Notes: generated by a model from the letters alone, not told the origin. DNA of 64,000 bases from Beaufortia kweichowensis (GCA_019155185.1 CM032814.1:918647-982646), one strand, 5' to 3'; shown: positions 1 through 13,673, counted from the stretch's first letter. Numbers and translations are program-made.

Positions 1-1015
1 AGTCAGTAAAGTCAACATCTGATTTTATTTTCTTTCTGGAATTTTGCAATTTAGTCTCGTTTGAATAAAGCTAACCAAACGTGTGCACTTTATGATCGAG
101 AGACATTTTGTTATTCGTTGATTTTTCTCTATTCCTTATTTTTACAGATGAAAAGTTATTGCCATTTTATATGTAAAATCACATAAAAAGTTAGTGCTCA
201 TTTGTTTTTTGCGATTTGATGTATCTTCAGGTTAAGCAGAATAGTTTTCTGGGCTCTGTTTGATATTGCACATTTTGACAAACATATCCTGGTATTCGTG
301 CGCAAAATTTACATACACAGCACACTACAAAAATAGTATGAGTACGATGATAATATTTAATATTCAAATCATAGCCTTGGACACTTGCATTAATGATTAA
401 TACAGGCCTTTATTTTGAGTTTTTTCAACTTTCCCTCATTTGAAGGATTAGTTTGTAAGAGGTTATTATAGGCTGAAGCGTGTGTTAATGTTGTGTCGGG
501 GTCAGAGGCTCTGTGTGTCATGCAGAAACCTGACACGCCACATTCCTGCATCTCTCAGCTAGAGCTCATCACCTCACAAGCACAGCTGTAAATTACAGAC
601 CATTACTGTCAAGCACTCGGCTTTGGATTCATCTCACAGAGCGCTGAACTGTGGCCGCAGGTAGGGCAGGTAATTGCGTCAGGGTGAGAGTTTGTGCAAG
701 CATGCAGTTGCACTCAGATCCACCCTTGACCTATACACACAAACACACACACACATATGCAGATAAATGAACACACAGACATGGTGGTTCACAGTTATTG
801 TGTCTTTACATTTTGATCTCATGATTTCACAGTCAGAGGGGCCTGAAAGTTTACTGTAAGCATGCAAGCAAATGCACACTTTTTAAAGAGGCTGCTTGTC
901 AGTATGACATCACTGATTTTATTGAATAAATTGTAATGTAATACTTTACCAGTACCGAGGAGGTCTCTAACATGGGATGTGATTATAGTTGGGGGCTGTG
1001 TATTTTTCTCAATAG
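1..1015 (+). other. Upstream intron DNA with a short CA repeat
   Basis: No coding frame with splice signals is visible. The stretch holds a short imperfect CA repeat at about 733-755 and otherwise ordinary AT-rich sequence; 480-700 is somewhat richer in complex sequence. It is read as the end of the intron before the 1016 exon. Confidence 0.5.
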
Positions 1016-1186
1016 GTGGCAGTGTACGATTACATCTGGACGGAGGAGGAGCCAGCTGCAGGATTGGCATCATCTGTAACAGGCTGCGAGACCAGCACTC
1101 ATCTGTCCATCTACACGCTTCACCTGAGCGGACTGCGCCAACATTACAGGCACTTCCTGCGACAGCCTGATGGATCCATTATAGAG
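1016..1186 (+). CDS. Internal coding exon of an unidentified gene (57 codons, phase 0/0)
   Basis: The exon is preceded by a T-rich tract ending in ctcaatag and followed by GAG|gtgggc, an acceptable donor. Only one of the three forward frames is open across it; the other two hit stops inside. It encodes 57 residues starting VAVYDYIWTEEEP, passing through THLSIYTLHLSGLRQHYRHF and ending QPDGSIIE. The peptide mixes an acidic stretch with alternating hydrophobic and polar residues that could form beta strands, and its C-terminal part is basic. I see no catalytic motif, signal peptide or membrane segment, and I do not recognise the family. Both ends fall between codons, so it can be joined to the phase-0 exons at 62223 and 62400 without a frame problem; membership of the same gene is inferred. 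If the intron were retained, the frame would stop at 1231. A chance open stretch with splice-like flanks cannot be excluded. Confidence 0.6.
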
Positions 1187-3230
1187 GTGGGCATCATTTC
1201 CTGTCAAGTTTTCAGACAGCAAAGTGAGTGAGAGAGAAGTTTTGTCACACAATCTAGTAAGCTGCTTTGCTGTCTACATAGGCAGCCCAGTTCCCAAATA
1301 AAAATTCTACACTAAACTAAAAAAATAAAGTTTTGTGCAAAAGGTCTAATAAGCCCATATACAAATGCAATTTTTTATTTTTACATGAAATGTTTAACAT
1401 AGACAGTATCATACAAACAAAGTCCTCATACAGAGAATATTGACTTGACTTTCTTCAAAAGAACATGTTGCTAATAGTCAATTTTCCACCGTTTTTGATG
1501 AATTTTTTTCATTCAAGCCACAGAGTCAAAAATGGTTCTTTTATAATAGTGGTATTTTATAATGGTATGTGTTGTCACAATGTACCAATGTTTTCTGGGA
1601 TTGCCATAGAGAGAAAGAAATATTAGCCACTATTAGGTGTCTTAGAAATCTAGCATTTAAAACAGCCTTATTCGGTATGGAACTGTAGCTAAAATGCTGT
1701 CTAGTTAAACCGCTTGCTAGATGTGTAGATGTGCTAGACTACATAATAATTATCTTCCTTTGGTTCATCTAGAAATCTATAACAGGATATATTCACTAGC
1801 CTTCCTTCTCTGGCTATCGTTTCACACGTTATTAAATGTAGTTGAACAGACTGCTGTCCAGATTGCTGTCTAATTAAATGTACCGCTGATTCTGCTTGGT
1901 AACAACTGCAAGCACATGAATTAACTCTCATCCCCCCGAGAACAACCTGGATCATCCTAACAAAATTAATATTTTAGAACTTCCGTGTCAAAAACAGCAG
2001 ATTTATGCTGCGTGCGCGTCAGCGGCTTGCTTGCAGGCAGTGCGGTCGGTTAATGGCGTCCTGAGCTGCTTTGTGAATGATGAGAACGCGTGGCATATTT
2101 ATCAGTCTGAGGGGCGGCCCTCAAGAGCCACAAACACATCACTGATGATACTGAATGACAAATGACTTTAGAAGCTGATGTGAATTCCTGAACTGCGTCC
2201 ATGTTTAACTCCAAATTCTGTATACAAATATGTAAATGGCTATATACACATTTTTCCATCTGGATTTATTACGTTTAATAACAGGGTGAAACTCAACAAC
2301 ATCTCAAAGTCTAAAAGTACCACAATCTACCAGATTTAAGTCAAACATTTCTTGATGACAGGGTTGTATTGGGGGCATGTTCTCTCAGAATTTTACTAAG
2401 CACAAAAAATTGTCACTGTTCAAAACACATCGTACTATCTAGGCAACAAAGTTTAATAAACAATAAAAAGATACAAATGATGGTTTGTTAGTCTGGTGAT
2501 AATATTCTTGATTTAAAGTGGTATAAGTGGAGTTCATAACCCAAACCCTTATAACACATTTTTCATATAACAAACTCCATTTAATGTTATATGAAAAATT
2601 GTAATCATTAATGATTATTCAACCTTCTTTAATGAGATAAATTAAGGGTAAGAGAGATAGGAGTGACATTAGCCAAAAAGGAAAGATGTGAAGTTTACAT
2701 TCTTTTATAATTAGATTTAATAAGATTACAAAGAGACTCTTTTGTCTATGAGAAAATGTAAACTGATGAATTGTTTACAGTAAAACGAGGATTGTGTATT
2801 AAAGAAGTAAATAGGGTTAAAATTATTTTCATGTGTTGAGAGTTGGAGGGTGCGTGTGACCGGCTCAGCCGAGGGCAAGTGTCAGGTAGTGGACAGACTG
2901 ACACATGAAAGACAGCCATGCCAGCATCCATTCAGACCTCAAAACTCATTCCCAATAACAGCTCTCTGTCTTCATTGTTTTAACTTAAAGGCATAGTGAC
3001 AACAAGCTGATGTTACAGTAACAAAAACTTAAAGGGCTGCTTTTTTATTAGTATTTGATGATACTGTAATAATGACAGCTGTTGCCGTTAAAACATGAGA
3101 TTTACAGGAACGGCTGTACATACAGACATACTGACACAATAATGCACAGAATCACACAGAAAAGCTTAAACTGTGAAAGGACACTGGGATGTTGGGGTGG
3201 GATGGACACTAGACTGGACAGTGGGGGTTT
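1187..3230. other. AT-rich intron DNA, small hairpin near 2558
   Basis: No gene is visible. A 14-bp perfect inverted repeat (2558-2571 and 2586-2599, arms atttttcatataac and its complement) is separated by 14 bases. About 1980-2200 and 2830-2960 are slightly more complex. Otherwise nothing stands out. Confidence 0.4.
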
Positions 3231-3310
3231 CCTGTAGCTCGACTGATATACAGCAGAATAGCACTAGCAACACAAAGGTCATGGGTTTGGAAGTTTCAAA
3301 GGAAACTTTG
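3231..3310 (+). mobile_element. Degraded tRNA-type SINE head
   Basis: The sequence starts with cctgtagctcgactgatata and continues through agcactagcaacacaaaggt and catgggtttgg. This resembles the tRNA-like head of SINEs common in cyprinid genomes (box A near the start, a box B-like ggtttgga at the end). The tail region after 3310 is too diverged to delimit. It is a remnant with no coding capacity. Confidence 0.45.
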
Positions 3311-3344
3311 TCACCCTCTGTGTGTCACTCATAGGTATAACACA

Positions 3345-6300
3345 CTACAGCTATTACTGTGTATGGTGTGGATATTCAACAGTCCTTGTTTGCACACATT
3401 TAAGGAAAAGTTGACATACAAGTAATTTCTTTTTATTCATCATGCTGACTCAAAGCTTCCTTTCAGATGCAAAACACAAAAGGAGATCATTTTATCAATA
3501 TCCAGTTTAGTGAAGAAGACTTACCTTAATGATTTATTAAACTCCAAAGAGTGTCAGCAAACATTTTCACGTGGTTTAATCGTTGTTTTTCAATGCAATA
3601 TAATTGATTTAGGTTAAAAATTCTGCAGACCACCATGAGAGTCGGTAAATAAACCAAATCACTAATATTAAAGAGATAATATGTGATAATTGTGCATTTA
3701 AAAACACTCCAAAACCAACTGCACAATGTTATATTTTTATTCTATTGTGTACTTAAATTATTATGTTTCCAACAATGTTTAAATCCAACAATGTTTAAAC
3801 AATGTTTGCTGCATGGTTTGGTAACGTCAATGGCATCATGTCCTTGTATCATGTCAATAGCATTGTATCCTGGTTTCCTGCTTCTACTGCTGAAGAAACA
3901 TAAAAAAATGTAAAAGTAGTATTGTAGCATCAAGCATGCCAGTCTGTTGGTCCGAGTTGTCGCGGACCAAAGTTATTTATCGTCATCTGCAGCAGTTTCT
4001 TTCACCAAAAATCACTTTTTTCATTTATGATTTTTTTTAGTTCGTGAGTCATGTGAAATTGACTTCTATTGGCAGTAGAGGTGAAGACTACAGCTCCTAT
4101 CATTCTACACTCCTTCACAGCAGCATCAAGCCGCTTCTGTTATTGTTTTGAATGTGAATGCAAAAATGACCTTCAATATTGTGCTTTACTGTCATTTTTA
4201 TCAATGTGTCAAAAAGTACTAATCCTTTTTAAATAATAGTTTTGCAAAATCTTAACCCACATGTATTTCTGTGCACAACGTGCATGACTGCAGAGCACTT
4301 AGATTTTACTGAAAATAATCAGAGTCAGCATGCAAAAGAAAAAAGTGCAGCTTAAACAGATCCTATTCCGCATCAGCTTTATGACGCTCTTGTGATGTTT
4401 CTATTAAAGTTAGAGTCGGCTTTATAAGCAAACATTACTTGGCAGATGTTTACTGCTCTCTGAGTAACTACACATTGGAGCAGATAATAGCTCAGACTCA
4501 GATGTGATACCAATAACTTCTTCTCTTCCGATCGGGCCAGCATCAGCCTCATCTGCAAAAACAAGATGGCGTTGGACATAAACGCGTGTGAATTCATTAG
4601 GCCGTGTGCTAAAACGGCAGTAGGTTTATGTGCGTGTTTCCTCTCAGGCTAGTGTTTAAGTGTCTACAGCCTCAGAAAGCGGCGGTCTGGCCAACTGTGC
4701 TGCATCATCTCTTGTTTCCATATGCCGACTGGAGCATATGTGAAGCCTGCCGCCACTTCTGTAAAACTTCCATTAAAAATGCACAACTACAGCTTCAACA
4801 GCTTGAGTATTACCTTCGCACAAATTATTAATGCTCGGCAAAACCGCTGATGAGCACCCAGCATGCATTAAACACACTCACTTATGCCAGCCGTTTTTAT
4901 CGTGTGGCTTTTGAGGTTTCCGAGCGTGCAATGCTGTTTGTGTTTTTGTAAGTCCTTTGTTTTGTCCTTGAATGCTACAAACGTTTTGAATAGTTGTCAT
5001 GTACTATACAGTAGCTATCAATGACTATTGAAAGATGCTAATGATTGAATGCTAGCCACAGAAAGAAGTGATATTATCCACAGAAATTATCAGTGATAAT
5101 GATGTTTATTTTGTGTCGTAAAACCGATCCATCGGGTTCGTTGTAAAAAAGGGCAGTCAGGTCACACTCCTGAAGAAGATTTTTATACTTATGACAACAA
5201 GCCCTAGTTTCTCTTGTATCATTAGTTATGTGTGTTATTGAATCCCAGCCTTGCCAAAGATCCCTTGATGCAGAGGTCTTTATTTGCCCCCAGTGGGTGA
5301 GGTAAGAATCATGACATTTTATGTGTCATTCCTTCATTTAGAAAATGGTGTACTGAGATCTCTGTTATCCAGCTTGCATTTATGAGTCAGTGCTCAGTAA
5401 AGCCCACCGAAGCCAACGTTGACCCAACTTAGCATTTGAATAACCTTTAAAAGAATCTTGCAGCTACAATCATTCACAAACAGTTCATCCTACAGTGTTT
5501 CTCCTGTGCTTGTAATTACTGTTAGCTTACTGTAGATTTGGTTGGCTTTGTCTCATCCACCATGATGTCAATGTACCACTACAAGCATAGAAAAGCATTA
5601 TTCTTGCTATATAAGTTCAGATGTTCCTACACTAAAAATAAAAGATCCATGAGAAACCATTTGAGGTTCTTCACCTCAGGACCTTGAAGCACAATTCAGA
5701 ACTATATTTAAGATGCCTAAAGGATCCATAAGTTCTTGCAAGAACTTAAAAGACTGGTAATGATGATGTAAAAACATATGAAAATGTTGGTGAGTTGTTG
5801 GTTTTGCAGGTGGTGGGGAACTGTGGCAGTCCAGCGCTCCAGAGGTCAGAGGTGCATGAAGAACATGAGAAGATAAAGATTGGGACACATGTCAGAGAGA
5901 GAAAGAGGAAAAGAGCTGTCTGGCGTGAGCATCGCTGATACTAACATTTAGATTCATTGCTCTCTGACTATAGCAAGTTACTGTTTGTTTGTGATATTGT
6001 TATGTGTCTGTTACAGGATCACACAGGGTTGAGCCTCTTGGCGGAAGTGTCTGTGACTTCAACACAGCAGCTAAAGAGCCCAGCTGATCACTTTAAATAG
6101 ACACAAATGAATTACAAATATATTGGGTTTTTGGGATTGATAGTGTTTTTGTTTATTTCTAAGACATTGAACAATGAAAGACAAGAAAGTCATAGTTCAT
6201 TAGTTTTATTGTTTAAAATTTTCAATTTCTGTAAAACATTTTTATTGTTGGACACCATGTAAGACACCAGTGTGAACTGAGGAATCCATTAAAATCACAT

Positions 6301-6600
6301 AAAGAGTCAAAACTGAAATAATTTCCGTCAAGAATTTTTTACTAGACTGAAGCTGAATCCAAAACAAAATACATTGCTCTTTCATGGTATGAACGTTTTC
6401 TATTCCCCAGTTTCCGAGGACGATTAAAACCGCTAGCAAACTGTATAGAGTGTAAAGTTAAATGTATAAGCGTAAATGCGCAACAGTCCAATAAACAGTG
6501 TAAAGTTACAATTCCTTACAGACACAAATGTGGTCTGTTTGATCTTCACACCATGCTTCCACACCATGAAAAATGATGATCTTAAAAGTCACTTATCAGG
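3345..6600. other. Mostly plain intron DNA with weak repeat traces
   Basis: No supported gene. 3766-3810 holds three nearby copies of an aacaatgttta-like word. 4080-4140 (agactacagctcctatcatt) resembles a dispersed fish repeat but cannot be delimited. 4370-4860 is a more complex, repeat-free patch that could be a weak regulatory candidate. 5640-5900 and 6010-6100 show nothing specific. Confidence 0.35.
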
Positions 6601-6960
6601 ACACTGTGATAAAATATCAATACCGGGGCCACATTAAGCAGGATAATATTCTGTCTGCCTTGATTTGTATTGAGTATGTGTCTCCTGCCCGGTGCTTGAC
6701 GTAATGAACTCGCCCACAAATCAGCCCTTAATGGGACCCTACTTATATATACTGCTTAATTAAAGGTTGTGGGCTTATTAACATGTGTCAGCGGTGGCGG
6801 CCGCTCGAGATTGAATCTGTTCGCGCACAGCCAGGTTGTAAAGGTTTTATAGATAACCTATCATTATTAAACCCCATTGCTTAATATTAGATCTTAATAA
6901 CCTGTCATTTTCATTGATGATGATTTTCTTTATGGGTGGCCATTATGGCCCAAAGTTGTG
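6600..6960. promoter_or_regulatory. Candidate non-coding regulatory block
   Basis: This is complex, repeat-free sequence with several homeodomain-type TAAT cores (gcttaattaaagg, cattattaaacc) and a local CpG-rich core at 6790-6830 in otherwise AT-rich DNA. There is no coding frame. The core contains adjacent NotI and XhoI recognition words (6797-6809). Regulatory function is inferred from texture only. Confidence 0.3.
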
Positions 6961-8530
6961 ACTGTTTGGGGAAAAGCTGTTTGGGACTCTCGTCACCTCA
7001 GCGCTTATGACTCTCCTGTGTTCACTGAAGTTTCTGTCGTTTATGTGACTCGGTGTTTGGCTCCCGACAGCCCAACTGAGTGTGTGTTTCTCTGTCTGTT
7101 TACAGTTTAAGACCAGCATCACAGACACAGATTCAGCCCACAAATATCCATCTTTGTGCAGACAGATAACAGAATGCAGCAGTGAAAGTCATACGTGTGA
7201 CATGCTTTACATGTATCTGTGTATGGAAATATACATTTATGCATGATGTGCTTTTTAGTTTTCTTGAACTGCGTGTGGATATTTCATGCGAGTCTCACTA
7301 CATGTAGGCAAAAGATACTGTGTTTGGTATTACATTTGGGATAATGAACAATAATACACTAAAGTAACCAAAGAAGCTGGAAGTAGATCACGCTTATAAT
7401 ATGAAATCTCATATTAATTATGCACTGTACAACTTTAGAGGCATTCTTCCCAATGTATGTATATAATATTTATTTTATTCTTTTCCATCTGACAGATAGC
7501 ATAAAGTACCTGTGTTTAAAATGTTTGATTGCTAATGACAAATGCAGTGATCTAAAATTCAAATGGATCCCCAGCAGTGGTTATGATGCCTGCGGTTTCT
7601 CTCTGCTGTGTATTTGCTGATTTCAGTTGAAAAGTCAAACCATCATATGGAAACTACAACATTTTGAAGTATTTTCTTACATTAACACAATCCTGCTGTT
7701 AGTTAAAGGCAAAATTATACATAATGAAAACTCTTTGTGTAATCCTATATTTAAGAAGCCCTGCTGGTATTGAATATTATGAAGAACAGTGATGTGTGTA
7801 TGATAAAGGCCATTCCTCAGGCTGCATCACAGGGCTGAATAAAGGCTGTTTGAAAAGATTTCACTTTAGGACCTGCTTGCATTTTCACTTTTTAAGGACC
7901 TGTTTAGCTGATATAAACGTGAAAATATTCTAGAGTTTAATAAAAGCTAGGTAGGTGAGTATGTCTGTCCATCCGTTCTCTGCACCCACTCCTTCTCTGC
8001 AGGGTCTTAACATTGCATGCAAGGTTTGTCTAGCTGTTTGGTTAGCCTCATTGAGGTCTACTGCACAAATGAGGAGCATCCTGTGTCCCATCACACTACC
8101 AGCATCTGGATGTATCATGTGGATTTTGCTCTTGTTTATTTCCTGTTATATATATTTATTTATGGGGTGTCAGAGGCAGATGTCCTGTTCAGTGGCAAAA
8201 TATGTCCGCGAGGAGAGATAGAGGAAAATATGAATATGCAAATCGTGTCACAACGTGGAACTTTGTAATGATAGGGGAATGTTCTTGCGTATTTCATTAT
8301 GCAGAGGTCACTTGCAAATGCAGGCAATATACTTCACTGGCACTTTTTTGCAAGTTGAGATCCACGACTGCCTATTACTGTTACACTTTTTTCTTAAAAA
8401 TTCTGCCTTGTTTTTATTCTGGCAGCAGCTTATCTTTGTGGTAGTGATCATTAGGTAAAACCATCTTCTTTTCAAATAATCCTGCGTGTGAATGCTAAAA
8501 ATGTAATGAACTTCACGCTTCATTGTATCT
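6960..8530. other. Ordinary intron DNA
   Basis: Short open frames here (for example 7420-7620 and 7955-8268) lack splice signals and coding-like composition. No repeat or RNA gene is recognised. Confidence 0.35.
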
Positions 8531-8890
8531 GACATTGCTTAATTAATGGGTGCATTTAAAGTACATAGGCTCTGGTAATTGATTTATATGCATGATTTGC
8601 ACATACAGCTGTTGGTTCCTGTAGGAAAGTCATCACTCAAAGTGTGCATGCTTTACTGATGGACTAGAGGTGCTGCTAGCGCATCCTCTACAGCGCACGT
8701 TTATTACCGTGCTTTCATTAGCGTCATTAACAACGATAAAAACAAAAGCCATTTAAAATAACGCACCGCATCTGTCTGGAAAATCCGTCCGTCGGGGATG
8801 TTTCTCAGAGGCAGTGCTGGATTAGAGAATAATTAACGGTACAAAAACAAAACAGCAACATTGCGGAATGAGATCAAATAATGTTTGAAA
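8530..8890. promoter_or_regulatory. Candidate non-coding regulatory block
   Basis: This is repeat-free, complex sequence with clustered homeodomain cores (gcttaattaatgg, ggtaattgatttat, cattagcgtcattaac) and several intact CpGs (gcgcacg, ccgtccgtcgg). No frame is convincingly coding. It resembles vertebrate conserved non-coding elements in texture. Confidence 0.35.
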
Positions 8891-9735
8891 GCTACTTCTT
8901 CTTGAAGTTATATTGTCCAACAGTGACATCTGCAAATAAAGTTTTAAAGGGACGAAACATGTCTTTGCAGCATGTTTTTGAATGATACAATGCTACAAAC
9001 AAGGGACCCCGCTGAACAATATCAGTTAAGTAATAAGGCCCATTTACACCATGAACGATAATTATAAAGATGACATTTTTACAATCAGTTTATATATTCA
9101 TAACTTTTTCAGTTAAAAATAAACAAAAATGAGTTATTGAGGAAGTACATCAAGCATTCACAAGGGTAAAGAGCTGTCTGGTTGGATTTTGCAAGAAAGG
9201 ATAAGACATGGATAGGTAACCTTCAATTTTTATGTTTCAAACAGAAATTTTGATGCAGATGCAAAATAAGTTCACACCACAATAGTGAAAACAATACAGA
9301 TGAACAGATGATTTCTTTCAGCGGATGAACAATAAAACATTGACCTGCATTTAAAAGCCCTGCATATATAAAATGTCACACTGCAGCGCCTGAGCTAAAA
9401 ATAAACATTTATTAGTGTGGAGAAAATGTAGTTATTGCTCTTGGTGTAAACAGGTCTTTAGTTTGGATTTCAGTATTGATTTGGTAAGAGTCTGAGAAAG
9501 AGTCTTCCATATGCTTTTAGCTTTCTTTTTAGATTTTAAAATCAAATTATTTTAGATTTTGCCTTCCCTATTGTACTACTGTAGCCCGAAATACATATGG
9601 TTTTAGATTCATATCTGACCTTATTAAAAAAAATAACCATCATGTCCTAAATAGCTTCACATTGTGTACAGTATGTGTGCTGCCTAAATGAAGCATTGTT
9701 CGGTCATGTGATGCTATAATTATTGAAGTGGTATG
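8890..9735. other. Ordinary intron DNA
   Basis: AT-rich, with no gene, no long repeat and no microsatellite of note. Confidence 0.35.
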
Positions 9736-9739
9736 TGTG

Positions 9740-10190
9740 TGTTTTCTTCTGAGATTTGGAGGTCGGTGGCCTCTAACCATTATTTGGAGCTTGGACAGAT
9801 TCTCAACGGAGCACAGATCAATCTTTTACCTGGGGAACGAGCGCTGCGTATTTCTATCACCAACATATTGATTTTTCCATGTGCAGACCCCTTATGTGAA
9901 AGAGGTGTTTTCATGTGGACACCGCAGAGAAAACTCCGCCTGAAGCACACATACTCATTTATTTATGCTTGTAGACACCCGTTGGCACAGATACCTGCAA
10001 AATGCACACATTGGCATATTTGGCGATTTCGGATCTTGCGTGTGAAAGTGTGCATGAGCTCATGAGCACATGCTTTTTAATTGAGAAACATGCTGATCCC
10101 CCAACACTGAGCAGTTCTCTCATTTCCTACTAACACTCAGCTCACACAGCTCTCCGGACTGTTTATTACTGTGATCAATATGAGACCTTA
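9740..10190. promoter_or_regulatory. Candidate non-coding regulatory block
   Basis: A 110-codon open frame spans 9733-10065, but it has no splice-site pair and no recognisable domain. The DNA is complex and repeat-free, with CpG-containing words (cggagcacagatc, gaacgagcgctgcg). I read it as a non-coding element rather than an exon. Confidence 0.3.
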
Positions 10191-12175
10191 ATGATCCTGT
10201 CTGGTCATGTATCATCATGGCTTTCATAAGGACTTTAAGGTTTCAACAGTTTAAAAATGTGGTATCATTCACCCACATGACATTTATGTTTCTGTGGAAT
10301 TTTTGCATTTTACTGACATTACTTTTTTGCATATAACATAAGTACACAGCGATCAAGAGCACTTAAGCTTTAAAACAAAAATTATTATTATAATCCATAT
10401 AAACCGAAATGTTGTCTTTACTTCACTAGAGTAGGTTAACATTACTTAAAACTTTGTGTTTTGGACCTATACTTTAAACTTTTCATTTACAAATTAATAA
10501 AATGAATAATAATCTGTGTAATAAATTTAAAACTATCAGTACAAAATGCTGTGAGGAATACCCACAAGACTGCACCTAAATATTTTGATTACTTGATCAA
10601 GGAATAAAAGCTGATGGGACATTTATATATTTGTTAATGTGAGGTGATAGACGTTTGATTTTAGTATTATTGATTTTGCTTTTGGTAAACATGTTTTAAA
10701 CATTTGTTTTCTTTAGTAAACATGTTCAGCACTTTATATTTCTTTGCACAGTAATGAAAATGAATGCATTGTATGTATATCACATGTATTCAGTTGTGTA
10801 TTCCTGTGTTATACACTAAATGAAAAACGAATTAATGAAGGATTACAATTCACAAGGATTACTTAAAGTGGAGAAGTTGCACAGAGCAATTGATATAACT
10901 AATTATTTTAAGTTTGGAATAAATCAGTTGTTAGTTAAATTCACTCAAGTTCACCAATACATCACCAAATTTTTCAGGCAACTGGTTTTCTCAAAATCTT
11001 TAAGTAAACTCAAGGTTTACAGTTATGCTCTTGTGCAGTTATGCGATAGCTTTGTGTGCTCTTATGCTCTATTCTGTTTTTATCATTAATGCTGATTTTT
11101 AGCACATTTAATTCAAGGTATACATTCTATCAGTATTCCCCGAGACTTGACCTGTGCTGCTAACGCAATGCTTTAAATGCTAAAGGCCCCATATATTGCG
11201 CAATTACCTCACATAAGCAGCTTAAAAACATCTATCCATTGTTTAATGTTACAGTATGATGAGCAATAAGAGAGTACAGTATACTGTACAGTACAGTAGA
11301 AAAGCACATAGAGATGTAGGAATCCATCAAGAGTCAATAATCAGTCTCTCTCTTTCTCTCTCTAGTGTTACAGAGGTGACGGCGATCAATACTGCATTAT
11401 ATGGAGCTGCCAGAACACACAATACTCATCAAACTGATTATTCTTGCTTCTAAAATGGCAGTTTCATTTGCAGTGGAACAAAAAGCCACAGTGGTAACCG
11501 CTGTTCAATTAGCCAACCAAGACAGCGGGGGGTGCAAATAAGACAAATGGCTATTTATTTGGCTTAAATAACACATTGCCTTTAACATAAGACATAAGAA
11601 ATGAAATGTCAGAGTTGTACCATGCTTTAAAGATGACTTCTTTCATTGAATATTGAAATTTCATGAATATATTTCCAAAGGCTCAGGAAAAAAACAAATT
11701 CATCATGAAGTTCTGCGGCCGGTAATGTCGCAGTAGGGATTAGTCACTCTGTAATGTGCATACAATGCATGTGTCAAATATATTCCTTTCATGGCCACTG
11801 TACGCTATACAAAAATTGCCATGCAACCCAAGAGAAGGTGATAACATCTAAATTACCATGTTTCATTCAAGTAAAAATTATTCTTCTATCAATAAACATG
11901 GTTACATTAGGATACAGCAGCAAAATTCATTTTAAGTGTCAAATCTTTTCCTACAGTAGAGGTAGCAGGAAGTTTCATTCAAAATCATACTAAACATATA
12001 TGAGATTTTCCAAACTTAAAGACCATATCTTAGTGGCGGCAAATAGTTTCAAACTCATCAAATGAATCCAGGCATTCAAACGATTAAAAAGTCATTTTCC
12101 TAACTGTCCTCCCAGGACCCTTTCTCCATTTTTTCTTTTTTCGAGAAAACATTAAATTGCTTCAATCAAGCATAA
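10190..12175. other. AT-rich intron DNA
   Basis: No supported gene; the 89-codon frame at 10820-11089 has no coding signature. A short CT-rich run lies at about 11342-11364. 11640-11760 is a small patch of more complex sequence. Confidence 0.35.
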
Positions 12176-12525
12176 CAGTCTCCTACTCGCAATGTAATTT
12201 GTAGCACTGTTCGCATGGTGTGCTGTTATTTGTCATTGTTTTCCTGTAGCACATTTCCCAAACGCTACGATCAGCCTTTAATACTCTAAATTGCCGTTCT
12301 GTTTCTAATGGTGATGTGGACAGATGTGGGTTTGGACTGAAGTACAGCATGTGTGTTTGCAACGCTAAATTAATGACTAAAAACAGAGCAGAAGCAAGCA
12401 TATGCCATGTGCAACGATGAACAAAATTAATTAGGCAAACGGCATTGCAAAACCTACTGAATCACAGCTCAAGAAAAACAGCCACGTTCCCATGACATTG
12501 GCTTTCAATTACAGTAAAGGCAGAG
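12175..12525. promoter_or_regulatory. Candidate non-coding regulatory block
   Basis: Complex, repeat-free sequence with homeodomain cores (cgctaaattaatgac, aaaattaattaggc) and scattered CpGs. It ends abruptly at a TA repeat. No coding frame with splice signals. Confidence 0.32.
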
Positions 12526-12529
12526 AATG

Positions 12530-12555
12530 ATATATATATATATATATATATATAT
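12530..12555. repeat. (TA)n microsatellite
   Basis: Thirteen uninterrupted TA units are followed by TTTTGTGTGTG. Such tracts are usually length-polymorphic. Confidence 0.9.
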
Positions 12556-13027
12556 TTTGTGTGTGTATTTTGTGATTCACAGCGTGCCAAGAATTATTCT
12601 CTTGTTGCAGTCTCACAGAACACAATATCTGACAAAAACCTAATGAAAAGCCAGTGGAGTATATTTCCCCTGCACTATTATTCTCTTCCACCAAATGACC
12701 TTTCATGCTTTGTAGTCCAGGGTAGAGGGGTCACCTCCTTATATAATCAATATTCTATTATGATAGTGTGTTAAGCGTGTGGAGGTTTACAACTTCACTG
12801 TAATAGCACTCTTATATCATCTCTTGGCAGTGGGTGTATTGTTGTGTTTGTGCCGGGACTGAGGTGATGAAACCCATCTCGACTGTTTGCTAAAGATGAC
12901 GCCTCCCTATTAGCAAACCTGCACGCTCTCAAAATAAACAAGTGAGCAGTAATTCTGTACTATGCAGGCTGATATCATTTCTGTCTGTGAAGTGTACATT
13001 GTAACACTGTAACAAATGTTGAGCAGT

Positions 13028-13132
13028 AACAACCCATGGGTGGGTCAGATACAGGTTAAACCAACACATCCGTTGGATTATTGTAAATTAACCAAGATCG
13101 GTATTGATTCATTTAAACCAGCGGTTGGGTTT
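13028..13132. repeat. Remnant of a palindromic 'aacccaacc/ggttgggt' fish repeat
   Basis: The segment has acaacccatgggtgggtcag at one end and accagcggttgggtttctc at the other. The motif aaccca/tgggtt recurs in inverted orientation, as in short foldback elements common in cyprinids. The match is judged from memory of the motif, so the family is not named. Confidence 0.4.
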
Positions 13133-13467
13133 CTCCATATTGTATATTGTATTTGAATAGACCTATTTCACATTATGGCAACTTCAGCGGAAGTAGAAGC
13201 AGAAGTAGAAAAGAGCAACGTCCTGTCGCACTGCAACAATAGGCATTCAATATCATAATGGACTAGAAACAGCTCGTTTTCTTCCAGTCATTAAATTATT
13301 TATCAAAAGTAAAAATAGCACATGTTTTCTCAGTGAGATGTGAAAAATAAATTATATTATTTCATCAATTTATTTTTATATCAAAGTATATTTAATGCTA
13401 GACAGTAAATTTCCAGTTTATAGCTGATTTTATGGACAACTTTGAAGTTACCTTTTGTAATAGAATA

Positions 13468-13581
13468 ATAAAATAAAATAAAATAAAATAAAATAAAATA
13501 AAATAAAATAAAATAAAATAAAATAAAATAAAATAAAATAAAATAAAATAAAAAAATAAAATAAAATAAAATAAAATAAAA
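13468..13581. repeat. (TAAAA)n microsatellite, about 114 bp
   Basis: A long, nearly perfect pentanucleotide array with one slip to aaaaaa near 13551. The single slip is consistent with replication slippage. Confidence 0.9.
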
Positions 13582-13673
13582 CGCTAGATTTACATTTCAC
13601 TGTACTTTTTGAACATTTCCAGCACATTTTTACAATTCGATATGTCTAATAAAGTTAAATTGTTTAGCCACAT

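Noticed and set aside
9733..10065. 110-codon forward frame
   Set aside because: No acceptor/donor pair and no domain. The DNA looks like a non-coding element.
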